Below are positions 1 through 7,017 of a stretch of DNA of 8,976 nucleotides, piece after piece. A program made the position numbers and the translations under genes. The stretch is taken from positions 1-8,976 of the forward strand of contig JAEOUI010000061.1 of NCBI GenBank assembly GCA_016839425.1. Direction: 5' to 3'. This DNA is from Promethearchaeota archaeon (lineage in GTDB: Archaea; Asgardarchaeota; Lokiarchaeia; Sigynarchaeales; SOKP01). A model generated the notes under the pieces. The model made no database searches. It saw only the letters and a program-made list of their open reading frames with translations, and was not told the DNA's origin. How positions within the stretch are numbered: position 1 is the first letter of the stretch; each line of letters begins with the position of its first letter.

Positions 1-730
1 AAGGCTTTTTATACACGAGCTCAATTGGAATCACAAATATTTCGCAAATCTCTTCTCTGAAGGGTGCTATCTCAAATTTTTCATCTTCTGTTATTTCTAT
101 GATTTTTTCACCTATACATAATCTATCTTCGAGAGATTCTTCGGTCCTTAATACAATTTTACCCCTGTGTATTCCCGTACCTAGATCGTTTCCGCATATT
201 GGTTGGTCGCTTTCGACGATATTTCCGTTTTCAAATTTAAGCCCAAGAGCAACGATTAAGCCACCAGCCAGGTATTCTCCAAGAAAGTCTTTTGCAGTTC
301 CACCTATGATGATAACAGGAAATTTATGTTCGTATTCTTTAATGTGAATGCCAACCCTGTAACCCACATTCTTTTTTATATAAATCTTTCCACCTCGCGC
401 GGATAATCCAATGACATCTCCCCCCTCTCCGTGAACGATTATTTCACCGTCATTCATGGTATTACCTGCCTGATCTTCGCAATTTCCGTTTACGATAATT
501 TTGGGACCGTCCATAAAGATACCCAGGTCGTTTCCTGGAAGCCCGTTTATAACGAGTTCGAGGTCACCTTGGAGGGACGCAGCAATAAATCGTTGTCCAC
601 AAGCGTCATTAATGACAATTTTTTTTGGTTTGGACATTATCGCCTCGTGTACATGTTCGTTTAGCTTCCTATAATTTAATGGACAGTTATTAGGAGCAGC
701 GTTAATTTCTATAACATTTTCTTCAACCAT
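1..730 (-). CDS. gltB3: Glutamate synthase subunit, GXGXG domain (GltB3), partial at left edge
   Basis: This gene reads leftwards from the ATG at 730-728. 243 codons are visible and the 3' end lies outside the window. The protein matches the C-terminal GXGXG (parallel beta-helix) domain of glutamate synthase. It shows repeating glycine turns, for example GLPGNDLG (63-70), the MNDGEIIVHGEGGDVIG stretch (92-108), ARGGKI (111-116) and CGNDLGTGIHRGKIV (179-193). In full-size GltB this domain is structural and links the amidotransferase and synthase domains; archaea often encode it separately. FwdC of formylmethanofuran dehydrogenase shares the fold, but position directly after gltB1 and gltB2 makes GltB3 the better call. 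The start is supported by an AGGTG ribosome-binding site 6 nt upstream and a 16-nt gap after gltB2. The family is usually about this length, so probably only a few residues are missing. Confidence 0.9.
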   Translation of the reverse strand, partial: MVEENVIEINAAPNNCPLNYRKLNEHVHEAIMSKPKKIVINDACGQRFIAASLQGDLELVINGLPGNDLGIFMDGPKIIVNGNCEDQAGNTMNDGEIIVHGEGGDVIGLSARGGKIYIKKNVGYRVGIHIKEYEHKFPVIIIGGTAKDFLGEYLAGGLIVALGLKFENGNIVESDQPICGNDLGTGIHRGKIVLRTEESLEDRLCIGEKIIEITEDEKFEIAPFREEICEIFVIPIELVYKKP

Positions 731-736
731 ATTTTA

Positions 737-741
737 CACCT
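737..741 (-). promoter_or_regulatory. Ribosome-binding site of gltB3
   Basis: AGGTG on the minus strand lies 6 nt before the ATG of gltB3, inside the 16-nt gap after the gltB2 stop. It fixes the start and argues that the split between GltB2 and GltB3 is a true gene boundary, not a frameshift in a fused gene. Confidence 0.7.
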
Positions 742-746
742 ATTAT

Positions 747-2267
747 TTATTCACCTGCGTGTTTTACACCTAATATATCTGCAATTCTTGGGTTTGGTCC
801 TATATATCTTAACCTATCACGATTTGATCGTAAAGATTCTACTGAATCTATCCCCATGGCACCTAGTACTTCTTTAAGTTCCTCGTTCCACGAATGGAAC
901 AAGTTAATAATGCGATTCCGTGCCACATCAACATCTAATCTTTTTACCAAATACTCTTGTTGCGTGGCTATCCCCCATGAACATAACCCTCTAAAGCATT
1001 GTTGACACACTCGGCATCCCATCGCAATTAATACTGGCATGCTACACATGGCAACATCAGCACCTAAAGCGATTGCTTTTATTAAATCAGCGGAATATCG
1101 TATGGATCCTCCTGCAACGAGAGTTACTTCGTCTCGAAGATTTTCTTGACGCAATCTCTCGTCTACGGATGCTATCGCTAATTCTATTGGAATTCCCGCG
1201 TGATCTCGTATGATTCTTGGAGCAGCACCCGTACTACCCCGAAATCCATCAAGAGTAATGAAGTCGGCACCACCTCTAACGATACCTACCGCTATTGGAG
1301 CCGAATTATGGACTGCAGCTATTTTTACGCCGATTGGAACTTTATACCTTGTAGCTTCTTTTAAGGCAGCAATGAGTTGCGCCAAGTCTTCTATTGAATA
1401 AATATCGTGATGTGGATAAGGAGATAATGCGTCACTTCCCTTGGGAATCATTCTTGTTTGAGAGATTAAGGAATTAACCTTTTCTCCGGGTAAATGTCCT
1501 CCATGACCTGGTTTGGCACCTTGGCCAATTTTAATCTCAATACCCGCAGCGTTGTGAAGGTAATTAATATCGACACCAAACCTACCTGAAGCAACTTCAG
1601 TAATTATATTTGATCCGTACTCGTAAAAATCTTGATGTAGGCCCCCCTCACCAGAACCAGCAAGAATGTTCAATTCTTTACACGCTTGGTATATTGCCGT
1701 TACTGCGTTGTAACTTATAGACCCCAAACTCATGTGCCCGACCATTATGGGCATATCAATTTCGAAATTTGGCATAAATTCCGTCTTTAACGATATTTCA
1801 GTTGGATCTGATTTACTCCGCTGGAAATCTATTTTTGAAGGTTTCCTTCCAAAAAATATCTTAGTTTCTATGGATTCTCTCAATGGATCAATTGATGGAT
1901 TAGTAACTTGGCAGGCATCGAGTAATAAATCGTCAAATATCGACCTGATGGGTCGATCGTTTCCCGTAGCGCTAAGAAGAACGCCCCCATTTCCAGATTG
2001 AGCCCATATGATGTTCCTGATCCTTCGATCGTAGTTTCCGTGTGGAGGCAGAAACGATTCGTTCTTGACAACATGTATCGCGTCTGCGGGACACATTACG
2101 ACGCACCTCTGACACGAAACGCATTTTGAATTATCTGCAATGATTCGTTCTCCGTTGAACGATAAAGCCCCGTAAGAGCAATGGTTCGTGCATCTCTTGC
2201 ATTTTTTGCAGTACTCCCTTTCTATTTGAACTTTAAAATAGGAAGGTGTTGAATGACTTAAAGACAT
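747..2267 (-). CDS. gltB2: Glutamate synthase synthase subunit with ferredoxin domain (GltB2)
   Basis: 506 aa, cytosolic. It makes glutamate from 2-oxoglutarate and ammonia channelled from the glutaminase subunit, using reduced FMN. The N-terminus (about 12-66) is a 2[4Fe-4S] ferredoxin domain with Cys20/23/26/30 and Cys49/52/55/59; the first motif ends CS instead of CP. The FMN-binding TIM barrel follows (about 90-460): GHMSLGSIS (177-185), GSGEGGLHQDFYEYGSN (204-220), KIGQGAKPGHGGHLPGEKV (246-264) and VAGGSIRYSADLIKAIALGAD (384-404, phosphate-binding region). Cys418, Cys424 and Cys429 have the C-x5-C-x4-C spacing of the glutamate synthase [3Fe-4S] cluster, and an additional Cys421 lies between them. 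The fused ferredoxin domain is typical of archaeal-type GltB and implies electrons arrive via iron-sulfur proteins or a separate flavoprotein. The start ATG lies 7 nt after the gltB1 stop, preceded by a GTGAT element 6 nt upstream. Confidence 0.95.
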   Translation of the reverse strand: MSLSHSTPSYFKVQIEREYCKKCKRCTNHCSYGALSFNGERIIADNSKCVSCQRCVVMCPADAIHVVKNESFLPPHGNYDRRIRNIIWAQSGNGGVLLSATGNDRPIRSIFDDLLLDACQVTNPSIDPLRESIETKIFFGRKPSKIDFQRSKSDPTEISLKTEFMPNFEIDMPIMVGHMSLGSISYNAVTAIYQACKELNILAGSGEGGLHQDFYEYGSNIITEVASGRFGVDINYLHNAAGIEIKIGQGAKPGHGGHLPGEKVNSLISQTRMIPKGSDALSPYPHHDIYSIEDLAQLIAALKEATRYKVPIGVKIAAVHNSAPIAVGIVRGGADFITLDGFRGSTGAAPRIIRDHAGIPIELAIASVDERLRQENLRDEVTLVAGGSIRYSADLIKAIALGADVAMCSMPVLIAMGCRVCQQCFRGLCSWGIATQQEYLVKRLDVDVARNRIINLFHSWNEELKEVLGAMGIDSVESLRSNRDRLRYIGPNPRIADILGVKHAGE

Positions 2268-2273
2268 GTTCTT

Positions 2274-2278
2274 ATCAC
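2274..2278 (-). promoter_or_regulatory. Ribosome-binding site of gltB2 overlapping the gltB1 stop
   Basis: GTGAT on the minus strand, part of GGGGATGTGAT, lies 6 nt before the gltB2 ATG. It matches the GGTGAT end of the archaeal Shine-Dalgarno consensus. It overlaps the last codons and TGA stop of gltB1, so translation of the two subunits is probably coupled. Confidence 0.5.
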
Positions 2279-3468
2279 ATCCCCGTTACTGTAAGTTTTA
2301 TTTTTTCTAATGGTTTTTCCACACCTCTTCTCGTTAAACCTTGATCCAAGCTAGCAATAATCGCTGTGCCACTTTTCGGGTGCCATGTCTCTTTCAAGGA
2401 AAAATCAATATTGGGATTGATCATCATCCTCTTAAATGAAGCTTCCTCGCTACTCATATAAACTGTATTTTCATCTTCCGAAACACCTGCAACTAAAGGC
2501 CTTAATTTCTTGCGATCTGTTAGCCCAATCATTGTCGGAACAGGATCTGCAAATCCAACAACAATTGAAAAGGGGCCATTTAACATGGCGGATCGATAAG
2601 TAGCCCGGATATTTTTCAGGGCAATCGCTTGATTTTTATCCAAGCGATCGATCTCGTCAAATAAAGGTGGTGCTAATGCCAAGCTAGCGATTTCTATTGG
2701 AATATTGTGTTTCCTGCATAATAGGTCGACCAAGTAGGCAATAACTTCCGTATCCGTTCGGAGCGTGCATTTATATCCAAACGACTCCAAATATCTCATG
2801 TTCGTTCCATAAGAGGTTATTTCTCCGTTGTGAACCACGCTCGTATTAAGTAAATTGAACGGATGAGCACCACCCCACCACCCAGGAGTGTTAGTGGGAA
2901 ACCTCGAATGCGCCAACCACATTAATGCCTTGTAATCTTTAATCATATAAAACTCGGCAATCTCGTGGGACCAGCCGTTACCCTTGAATACACCCATATC
3001 TTTTCCAGAAGACATTACAAAAGCACCCTCGAAGTTTTGATTGATGTTCATTACCAACTGGACGATTTGCTCATCGTTTGATGTGTGTTTTTTTTCTTTA
3101 GGATCGAAAAAAACTCTCCAAGTGATTGGAGGATTGTCGATATTTGGTGGTATTTTCGTTGGAATTGCCTCTGATTGGATGATAAATCCGACATCTGTCA
3201 AATAATCTATAACTTTAATTTTACTTGCTTCATTGTCAAACAAGAAATGTAGAGCGTAATGATCCTTATATTGAGGATATATTCCGTAGGCAGCGTATCC
3301 CGCACCTAATCCATTTTCTCGATCGTTAAGAATGGTCAGCATGTTCGTAATTTTCGATCCGTCTTCTTTTTTACCATCAATGTTGATAAATCCTGAAATA
3401 CCACAACCGTCAAACACTCTTTGATTTCTAAATTGTTCTGGTAATGATGTGTAATTTTCCCATCGCAT
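2275..3468 (-). CDS. gltB1: Glutamate synthase amidotransferase subunit (GltB1)
   Basis: 397 aa, class II (Ntn-type) glutamine amidotransferase. It hydrolyses glutamine and supplies ammonia to the synthase subunit. Visible family motifs are DGCGISGFI (20-28) with the predicted catalytic Cys22, HSRFPTNT (187-194) with the glutamine-binding Arg, HNGEI (213-217) with the oxyanion-hole Asn-Gly, and RTDTE (237-241). LNGPFSIVVG (296-305) and TDRKKLRPL (317-325) are also typical. Class II enzymes use the alpha-amino group of an N-terminal Cys, so the 21 residues before Cys22 would have to be removed as a propeptide; Azospirillum GltB and Bacillus PurF are precedents for processing. The start ATG has AGAGGA 6 nt upstream and no later Met places Cys at position 2. 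It lies 21 nt after the HdrBC gene and 7 nt before gltB2, in the same operon. Confidence 0.93.
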   Translation of the reverse strand: MRWENYTSLPEQFRNQRVFDGCGISGFINIDGKKEDGSKITNMLTILNDRENGLGAGYAAYGIYPQYKDHYALHFLFDNEASKIKVIDYLTDVGFIIQSEAIPTKIPPNIDNPPITWRVFFDPKEKKHTSNDEQIVQLVMNINQNFEGAFVMSSGKDMGVFKGNGWSHEIAEFYMIKDYKALMWLAHSRFPTNTPGWWGGAHPFNLLNTSVVHNGEITSYGTNMRYLESFGYKCTLRTDTEVIAYLVDLLCRKHNIPIEIASLALAPPLFDEIDRLDKNQAIALKNIRATYRSAMLNGPFSIVVGFADPVPTMIGLTDRKKLRPLVAGVSEDENTVYMSSEEASFKRMMINPNIDFSLKETWHPKSGTAIIASLDQGLTRRGVEKPLEKIKLTVTGM

Positions 3469-3474
3469 TTTTTT

Positions 3475-3480
3475 TCCTCT
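3475..3480 (-). promoter_or_regulatory. Ribosome-binding site of gltB1
   Basis: AGAGGA on the minus strand lies 6 nt upstream of the ATG of gltB1, in the 21-nt gap after the HdrBC stop codon. It supports the long start with a 21-residue extension before the catalytic cysteine. Confidence 0.65.
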
Positions 3481-3489
3481 TTTAATGTC

Positions 3490-4818
3490 TTATCTTTCCT
3501 CTTTAATCGTTTTTAATAATTTTTTTAAATCGTCAAGCTCGGGTTTCGCCGATTCCAATCCAACTCTCGATCGTGCAGCTTTAGAATACATGGCAACCGT
3601 ACCCGCTTTTTGAAACGACGCATATTCATGGGTAAATCCTTCCGAAACTTTACCCTTTTGTCCAGCTAAATTTCTAAGTGTGGTGAATACATCTACAAGA
3701 CCCGTTTTCATGGGACATAATTCATAGCAAACATAACAATCTAAACACATCCATATTGATGGATCAACGAGCACTTCATCTATCTTTCCTTCAAGAACCA
3801 TTCCAACTATTTCTTTGGGATTGAACTGCGTTATTTTTGCAACAGGACAATCGTTATTACAAGCCCCACACGCATAACAATCGTTAAGGAATTTGAGGTC
3901 AAAATGTTCCTTTATTTTTTCTTGCTTTGCGTGAACGTCGTCAACCTTTTGAAAAATCGATTCCACCGGAGTTCTATGATATTTTTTAATTTGATCTCGA
4001 ATATCGATGCCTAAAGCAATGCATAATAATTCCGAATAATATAATACAGGAATATCGTACACATAATCTATTTTTTTTAAATCCTGTTGGAGGTGATCAA
4101 ATTGAATGAAGCATTGTGGACATCCAACGACTATTGCATCGATATTTGCGTTTTTCATGCTTTCAAGCTTGTTTTGTATCATTTCTAAGGCAGAATCTGG
4201 ATTATCTGCTCGCGCTAGACTACCTCCACAACAATCCATTTTATGAACATAGTCCACGCTAATGGCACCTAAATCTTCAATCAATTTATCAAAAATATGT
4301 GGTTCCATCGGATCGTCCATCTGGATTTTATTGCTCGGTCTTAAGAAATGACACCCGTAATGAACCGCAACTCTCAATGAGTTAAGCGGGTATTTAATCT
4401 TTTCCTTGATGTTGTCCTTACCAAGTTTGTGGATAAATTCAACGAAATGCATCACATCCGACTTGCCCGATACTTTTAGGTTTATTTTATCAAGATACGA
4501 ATTAATTTTTTTCCTAAAATGCCCATCAACTTTAATTTCACTTCTGATTCCTTTCAATGTCTCGAAACATCCATTACAAGGTGTTAAGATATGCCTATTA
4601 CTTTCTTCAGCAAGCGCCAAGTTTCTAGCAGCGGTCACAGAATAAGCGACTTCATCGAGGTTTTTTATACCATTTGGTTCGGGACAACAAGAAAATTTGT
4701 TATTTTCGGCGTAATCAATTCCAAATTCATCTAGGATTTTTCTTACGGATACTTCTATGAAGGGGAGACGATAGCTTATCATGCACCCTGGAAATAAAGT
4801 TAATGCTTGTCGTGTCAT
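3490..4818 (-). CDS. HdrB-HdrC fusion (heterodisulfide reductase-like iron-sulfur protein)
   Basis: 442 aa, no membrane segment. The N-terminal part (about 5-270) is HdrB-like with two complete CCG domains: C12-x31-C44C45-x35-C81-x2-C84 and C156-x39-C196C197-x35-C233-x2-C236. These have the cysteine pattern that binds the two noncubane [4Fe-4S] clusters of methanogen HdrB, the site of disulfide reduction. After a charged linker (about 275-312) the C-terminal part is HdrC-like with two cubane motifs, Cys314/317/320/324 and Cys358/361/364/368, and the HdrC-typical NPKEIVGMVLEG segment (333-344). Together they form an electron wire ending in a thiol/disulfide-active site. It is the first gene of the operon, 21 nt before gltB1. 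HdrA is not in the window. The substrate is unknown: a heterodisulfide, another thiol system, or transfer of electrons to or from glutamate synthase are all possible. B-before-C order is the reverse of HdrD and GlcF/GlpC-like proteins. The start has TAGGA 8 nt upstream. Confidence 0.9.
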   Translation of the reverse strand: MTRQALTLFPGCMISYRLPFIEVSVRKILDEFGIDYAENNKFSCCPEPNGIKNLDEVAYSVTAARNLALAEESNRHILTPCNGCFETLKGIRSEIKVDGHFRKKINSYLDKINLKVSGKSDVMHFVEFIHKLGKDNIKEKIKYPLNSLRVAVHYGCHFLRPSNKIQMDDPMEPHIFDKLIEDLGAISVDYVHKMDCCGGSLARADNPDSALEMIQNKLESMKNANIDAIVVGCPQCFIQFDHLQQDLKKIDYVYDIPVLYYSELLCIALGIDIRDQIKKYHRTPVESIFQKVDDVHAKQEKIKEHFDLKFLNDCYACGACNNDCPVAKITQFNPKEIVGMVLEGKIDEVLVDPSIWMCLDCYVCYELCPMKTGLVDVFTTLRNLAGQKGKVSEGFTHEYASFQKAGTVAMYSKAARSRVGLESAKPELDDLKKLLKTIKEER

Positions 4819-4826
4819 TGATAATT

Positions 4827-4831
4827 TCCTA
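4827..4831 (-). promoter_or_regulatory. Ribosome-binding site of the HdrBC gene
   Basis: TAGGA on the minus strand lies 8 nt before the ATG at 4818. It is a short match to the Shine-Dalgarno consensus in an otherwise A/T-only leader, so the operon's first gene probably has a short leader and is not leaderless. Confidence 0.45.
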
Positions 4832-4852
4832 AAAATTATAATTAATGTGATA

Positions 4853-4864
4853 GTTATATTCTTT
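4853..4864 (-). promoter_or_regulatory. Candidate archaeal BRE/TATA promoter for the hdrBC-glt operon
   Basis: On the minus strand this reads AAAGAATATAAC, an A-rich BRE-like part followed by a TATA-like part. A start site about 25 nt downstream would give a leader of roughly 10 nt, just enough to hold the TAGGA ribosome-binding site. Two further TATA-like stretches lie just upstream (AATATATACA at 4880-4871 and AATATACACT at 4890-4881), so the choice among them is uncertain. The call assumes archaeal transcription. Confidence 0.3.
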
Positions 4865-4948
4865 ATGTTCTGTATATATTAGTGTATATTGTTTATTTTT
4901 TAAAAGTTTTATGATTATATCATAATCTGTTCTTAAAGCCATAGTCTA

Positions 4949-4973
4949 ACTAGATTATTCATATTAATCTGGT
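4949..4973. repeat. Imperfect inverted repeat, possible operator
   Basis: ACTAGATTA and TAATCTGGT face each other across a 7-nt spacer, with 8 of 9 positions complementary. A further ACTAGG half-site-like sequence follows at 4986-4991. The size and symmetry suit a dimeric regulator, but the region is so AT-rich that chance is a real alternative. Confidence 0.3.
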
Positions 4974-5024
4974 ATAGCCAATATAACTAGGTCATATTTG
5001 AATTTATAGCAATATAAACTAATA

Positions 5025-5064
5025 AAATTTCTATTGAAGATAGTGAGTGTTTCTTTAGAAATTT
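5025..5064. repeat. 9-bp perfect inverted repeat with a 22-nt spacer
   Basis: AAATTTCTA (5025-5033) and TAGAAATTT (5056-5064) are exact reverse complements. The arms contain almost only A and T, so a stable hairpin is unlikely and a match of this length could occur by chance in such DNA. It lies upstream of the probable exporter promoter. Confidence 0.25.
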
Positions 5065-5073
5065 CCTACTAAT

Positions 5074-5082
5074 ATTTTATAA
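5074..5082 (+). promoter_or_regulatory. Candidate TATA element for the ABC exporter operon
   Basis: ATTTTATAA is the most TATA-like stretch on the plus strand upstream of the exporter and would place the start site near 5105, giving a leader of about 70 nt. A second candidate, CATTATAATTTTG (5125-5137), would give a shorter leader. No clear Shine-Dalgarno sequence precedes the ATG at 5176, which would also fit a short leader from the nearer element. The choice is unresolved. Confidence 0.22.
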
Positions 5083-5175
5083 TCGTTTTGTAAAAAAAGA
5101 ATAGTAATAGATAACATTTTGAGCCATTATAATTTTGATATTTTACAGATGCAATATTAAAAAACTGATAAAAAG

Positions 5176-7017
5176 ATGTCAAGTAAGACTAAAACAACTG
5201 TGAATTTAAGTAATCAACAGGTAGAATTTTCCTTAGGAAAAGATCCTTTTGCGAAAGCCCGAGAAAAGGGCGTTACAAGTTGGATTTTGAGACATGTGTT
5301 TAACGGATCTAATAAATTATTTATAATAGTCGTCTTATTTACTACGCTGATTTCATCCATATTATCATCTTCCACTTTAATATTTGTAGGAGAAGCCATC
5401 AATCAATTCATTCAGGGTAACTGGAATTCACTTCTATTTTACTCATTATTGGTTTTAATACTTGGATTAAGCGCCCCTCTGATGAGGCTCTTTAATTTTA
5501 TGATGAGAGAAGTATTGGCTCAAAGGCTTGAGCGAGATTCAAGGGAAGAGTTTTATATTAATTTGTTGGGAAAGAGTCAATCTTTTCACGACCAACAAAA
5601 AATAGGAGATTTAATGGCAAGGACTACGGATGATGTGAGAACATTGAATTTATTGATTAGTCCAGCAGTATCTCTTATTTTGGAGTCATTTACATCTCTA
5701 TTTGTTCCTATTATTTATGTATACTTATTTTATCCATTACCTTTACTCATTCCCCCCTTATGTTTTACGGTACTATTCATAATTGCATTAAAAGATTATA
5801 CGAAAAAGATAAGCCCTATCACAGGAGCATTGCGGTACGAATTCGGTCAGATGAACTCTGTTCTTAACGAATCTCTATCAGGAATTGCACTCGTTAAAAG
5901 CACCGTAAAAGAAGTCATAGAGAAACAAAAATATTATTCAAAAATTAAAAATTACAGGGACGCCTTTGTACTTGAGGGAAAGTTGCAAGCAAAATATTTA
6001 CCAATCTTATTTTTAGGTTTAATGAACACGATAGGATTAGGAGTTTCTATCAATCTCTATTTGAATGGAACGATATCTGTTGGTCAAATTATTTCTTATA
6101 CTGGTTTGCTCTCACAACTTTCCTTTTCTACGAATATATCATACTTTGTATTTGCGCTTGTAAAGCTTGCTGGTGCTGGAGCAAGGAGGTTGTTAGAAAT
6201 GATGAATAACGACACGGAGATAGACGAGAACATTGATGGGATAGAAAAAACGATTGATGGAAGTGTCAAATTTGAAGGAGTCTGGTTTAAATATCCTGGA
6301 TACGAAAATTATATCTTAAAAAATGTGAATTTTGAAGTCAAACCAGGTCAAACCGTGGCTATTGCAGGTACTACTGGTTCGGGCAAGACATCTTTAACTA
6401 AACTAATCTCTCGATTATACGATGTTAATAAAGGAAGAATATTAGTTGATGGAGTTGATGTCAAGGAATATTCCTTAAAGTCTCTTAGAAAGCAAGTGAA
6501 TTACATCGAACAAGATATATTCTTGTTTTCTAATAAGATAGTCGATAATATCTCGTTTGGACGCGAAAGTAAGCGAGTAGACATAATAAAAGCAGCTAAA
6601 AATGCTCAAGCAGACGAATTTATTTCTAAACTTCCCAGGGGATACGATACGGAAATAGGGGAAAGAGGTGTTCAATTGAGTGGTGGTGAAAGGCAGAGAA
6701 TTGCCATAGCTCGAGCTTTTCTCACGGATCCAAGAATTCTCGTTCTTGACGATTCGACATCTGCCATTGATTCAGAAACCGAGGACAAAATTCAAAGAGC
6801 AATAAGTAACATCCTGATTAATAGAACGACTTTCTTAATAACGCATAGATTGTCTCAAATTCGTTGGGCAGACTTGATTATCGTGCTTAAAAAAGGTATA
6901 ATAGAAGCCTTTGGGACACACGACGAATTATTAAAAACATCTGAGGAATATCGGAAAATTTTTGTAAAACGATTTGATATTGACGAGAAATCACTTCTAA
7001 AGGAGGAGAATTTCTAA
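5176..7017 (+). CDS. ABC exporter half-transporter with degenerate ATP site (MdlB/MsbA-like), subunit 1
   Basis: 613 aa, one membrane domain followed by one ATPase domain, as in type IV (MsbA/multidrug) exporters. After about 45 soluble residues come hydrophobic segments at roughly 47-72, 85-108, 160-205 (two) and 274-330 (two), giving the usual six helices. The ATPase domain has Walker A GTTGSGKT (398-405), Q-loop Gln446, X-loop GERG (495-498), signature LSGGE (501-505), Walker B ILVLDD (521-526), D-loop SAID and His557. The residue after the Walker B aspartate is Asp526 where active ATPases carry catalytic Glu. This is the hallmark of the degenerate half in heterodimers such as TM287/288, BmrCD and LmrCD. 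The partner follows with no spacer. The substrate cannot be read from the sequence; drugs, lipids or peptides are all possible. No strong ribosome-binding site precedes the ATG. Confidence 0.93.
   Translation: MSSKTKTTVNLSNQQVEFSLGKDPFAKAREKGVTSWILRHVFNGSNKLFIIVVLFTTLISSILSSSTLIFVGEAINQFIQGNWNSLLFYSLLVLILGLSAPLMRLFNFMMREVLAQRLERDSREEFYINLLGKSQSFHDQQKIGDLMARTTDDVRTLNLLISPAVSLILESFTSLFVPIIYVYLFYPLPLLIPPLCFTVLFIIALKDYTKKISPITGALRYEFGQMNSVLNESLSGIALVKSTVKEVIEKQKYYSKIKNYRDAFVLEGKLQAKYLPILFLGLMNTIGLGVSINLYLNGTISVGQIISYTGLLSQLSFSTNISYFVFALVKLAGAGARRLLEMMNNDTEIDENIDGIEKTIDGSVKFEGVWFKYPGYENYILKNVNFEVKPGQTVAIAGTTGSGKTSLTKLISRLYDVNKGRILVDGVDVKEYSLKSLRKQVNYIEQDIFLFSNKIVDNISFGRESKRVDIIKAAKNAQADEFISKLPRGYDTEIGERGVQLSGGERQRIAIARAFLTDPRILVLDDSTSAIDSETEDKIQRAISNILINRTTFLITHRLSQIRWADLIIVLKKGIIEAFGTHDELLKTSEEYRKIFVKRFDIDEKSLLKEENF
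7001..7006 (+). promoter_or_regulatory. Ribosome-binding site of the second ABC gene, inside the first
   Basis: A full-consensus AGGAGG lies within the Lys-Glu-Glu codons at the end of the first exporter gene, 11 nt before a GTG codon. It is the strongest Shine-Dalgarno sequence in the window and decides in favour of the GTG start at 7018; the next in-frame ATG is at codon 35 and would remove the residues leading into the first membrane helix. Confidence 0.75.

Larger units (their letters stand above)
4819..5175. promoter_or_regulatory. Divergent intergenic region between the glt operon and the ABC exporter operon
   Basis: This is the only stretch over 300 nt without a gene. It is strikingly AT-rich compared with the genes on both sides and holds no convincing coding frame, tRNA or structured RNA. 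It must carry the promoters of both operons, so their regulation could be shared. Visible elements are TATA-like stretches near each end and two inverted repeats in the middle, listed separately. Confidence 0.7.

Noticed and set aside
99..664. Plus-strand open frames at 99-347 and 431-664
   Set aside because: They lie opposite gltB3, whose minus-strand protein is a clear GXGXG match with its own ribosome-binding site; their translations show no recognisable domain.
1..730. Formylmethanofuran dehydrogenase subunit C (FwdC)
   Set aside because: It shares the GXGXG fold, but no other Fwd subunit is present and the gene completes a glutamate synthase set.
1210..2074. Open frames at 1210-1401 (+), 1732-2001 (+) and 1880-2074 (-) inside gltB2
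   Set aside because: All are shadows of the conserved FMN-domain coding sequence and resemble no protein family.
1..3468. The three Glt genes as a single glutamate synthase gene broken by frameshifts
   Set aside because: Each has its own stop, start and ribosome-binding site, and separate GltB1/B2/B3 subunits are a known archaeal arrangement.
4406..4645. Plus-strand open frame opposite the HdrBC gene
   Set aside because: It overlaps a region coding for canonical CCG-domain cysteines on the other strand and has no ribosome-binding site or domain.
4819..5175. Riboswitch, tRNA or CRISPR repeats in the intergenic region
   Set aside because: There are no regularly spaced direct repeats, no cloverleaf, and almost no G/C-rich stems; only AT-rich short inverted repeats are visible.
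5214..6675. Minus-strand open frames at 5214-5402 and 6475-6675
   Set aside because: They are antisense to the first exporter gene, including its ATPase motifs, and have no independent support.
5176..7017. Loss of catalytic Glu in the first exporter as a sign of a decaying gene
   Set aside because: The frame is intact, all other ATPase motifs are present, and the matching signature change in the partner shows coordinated asymmetry.
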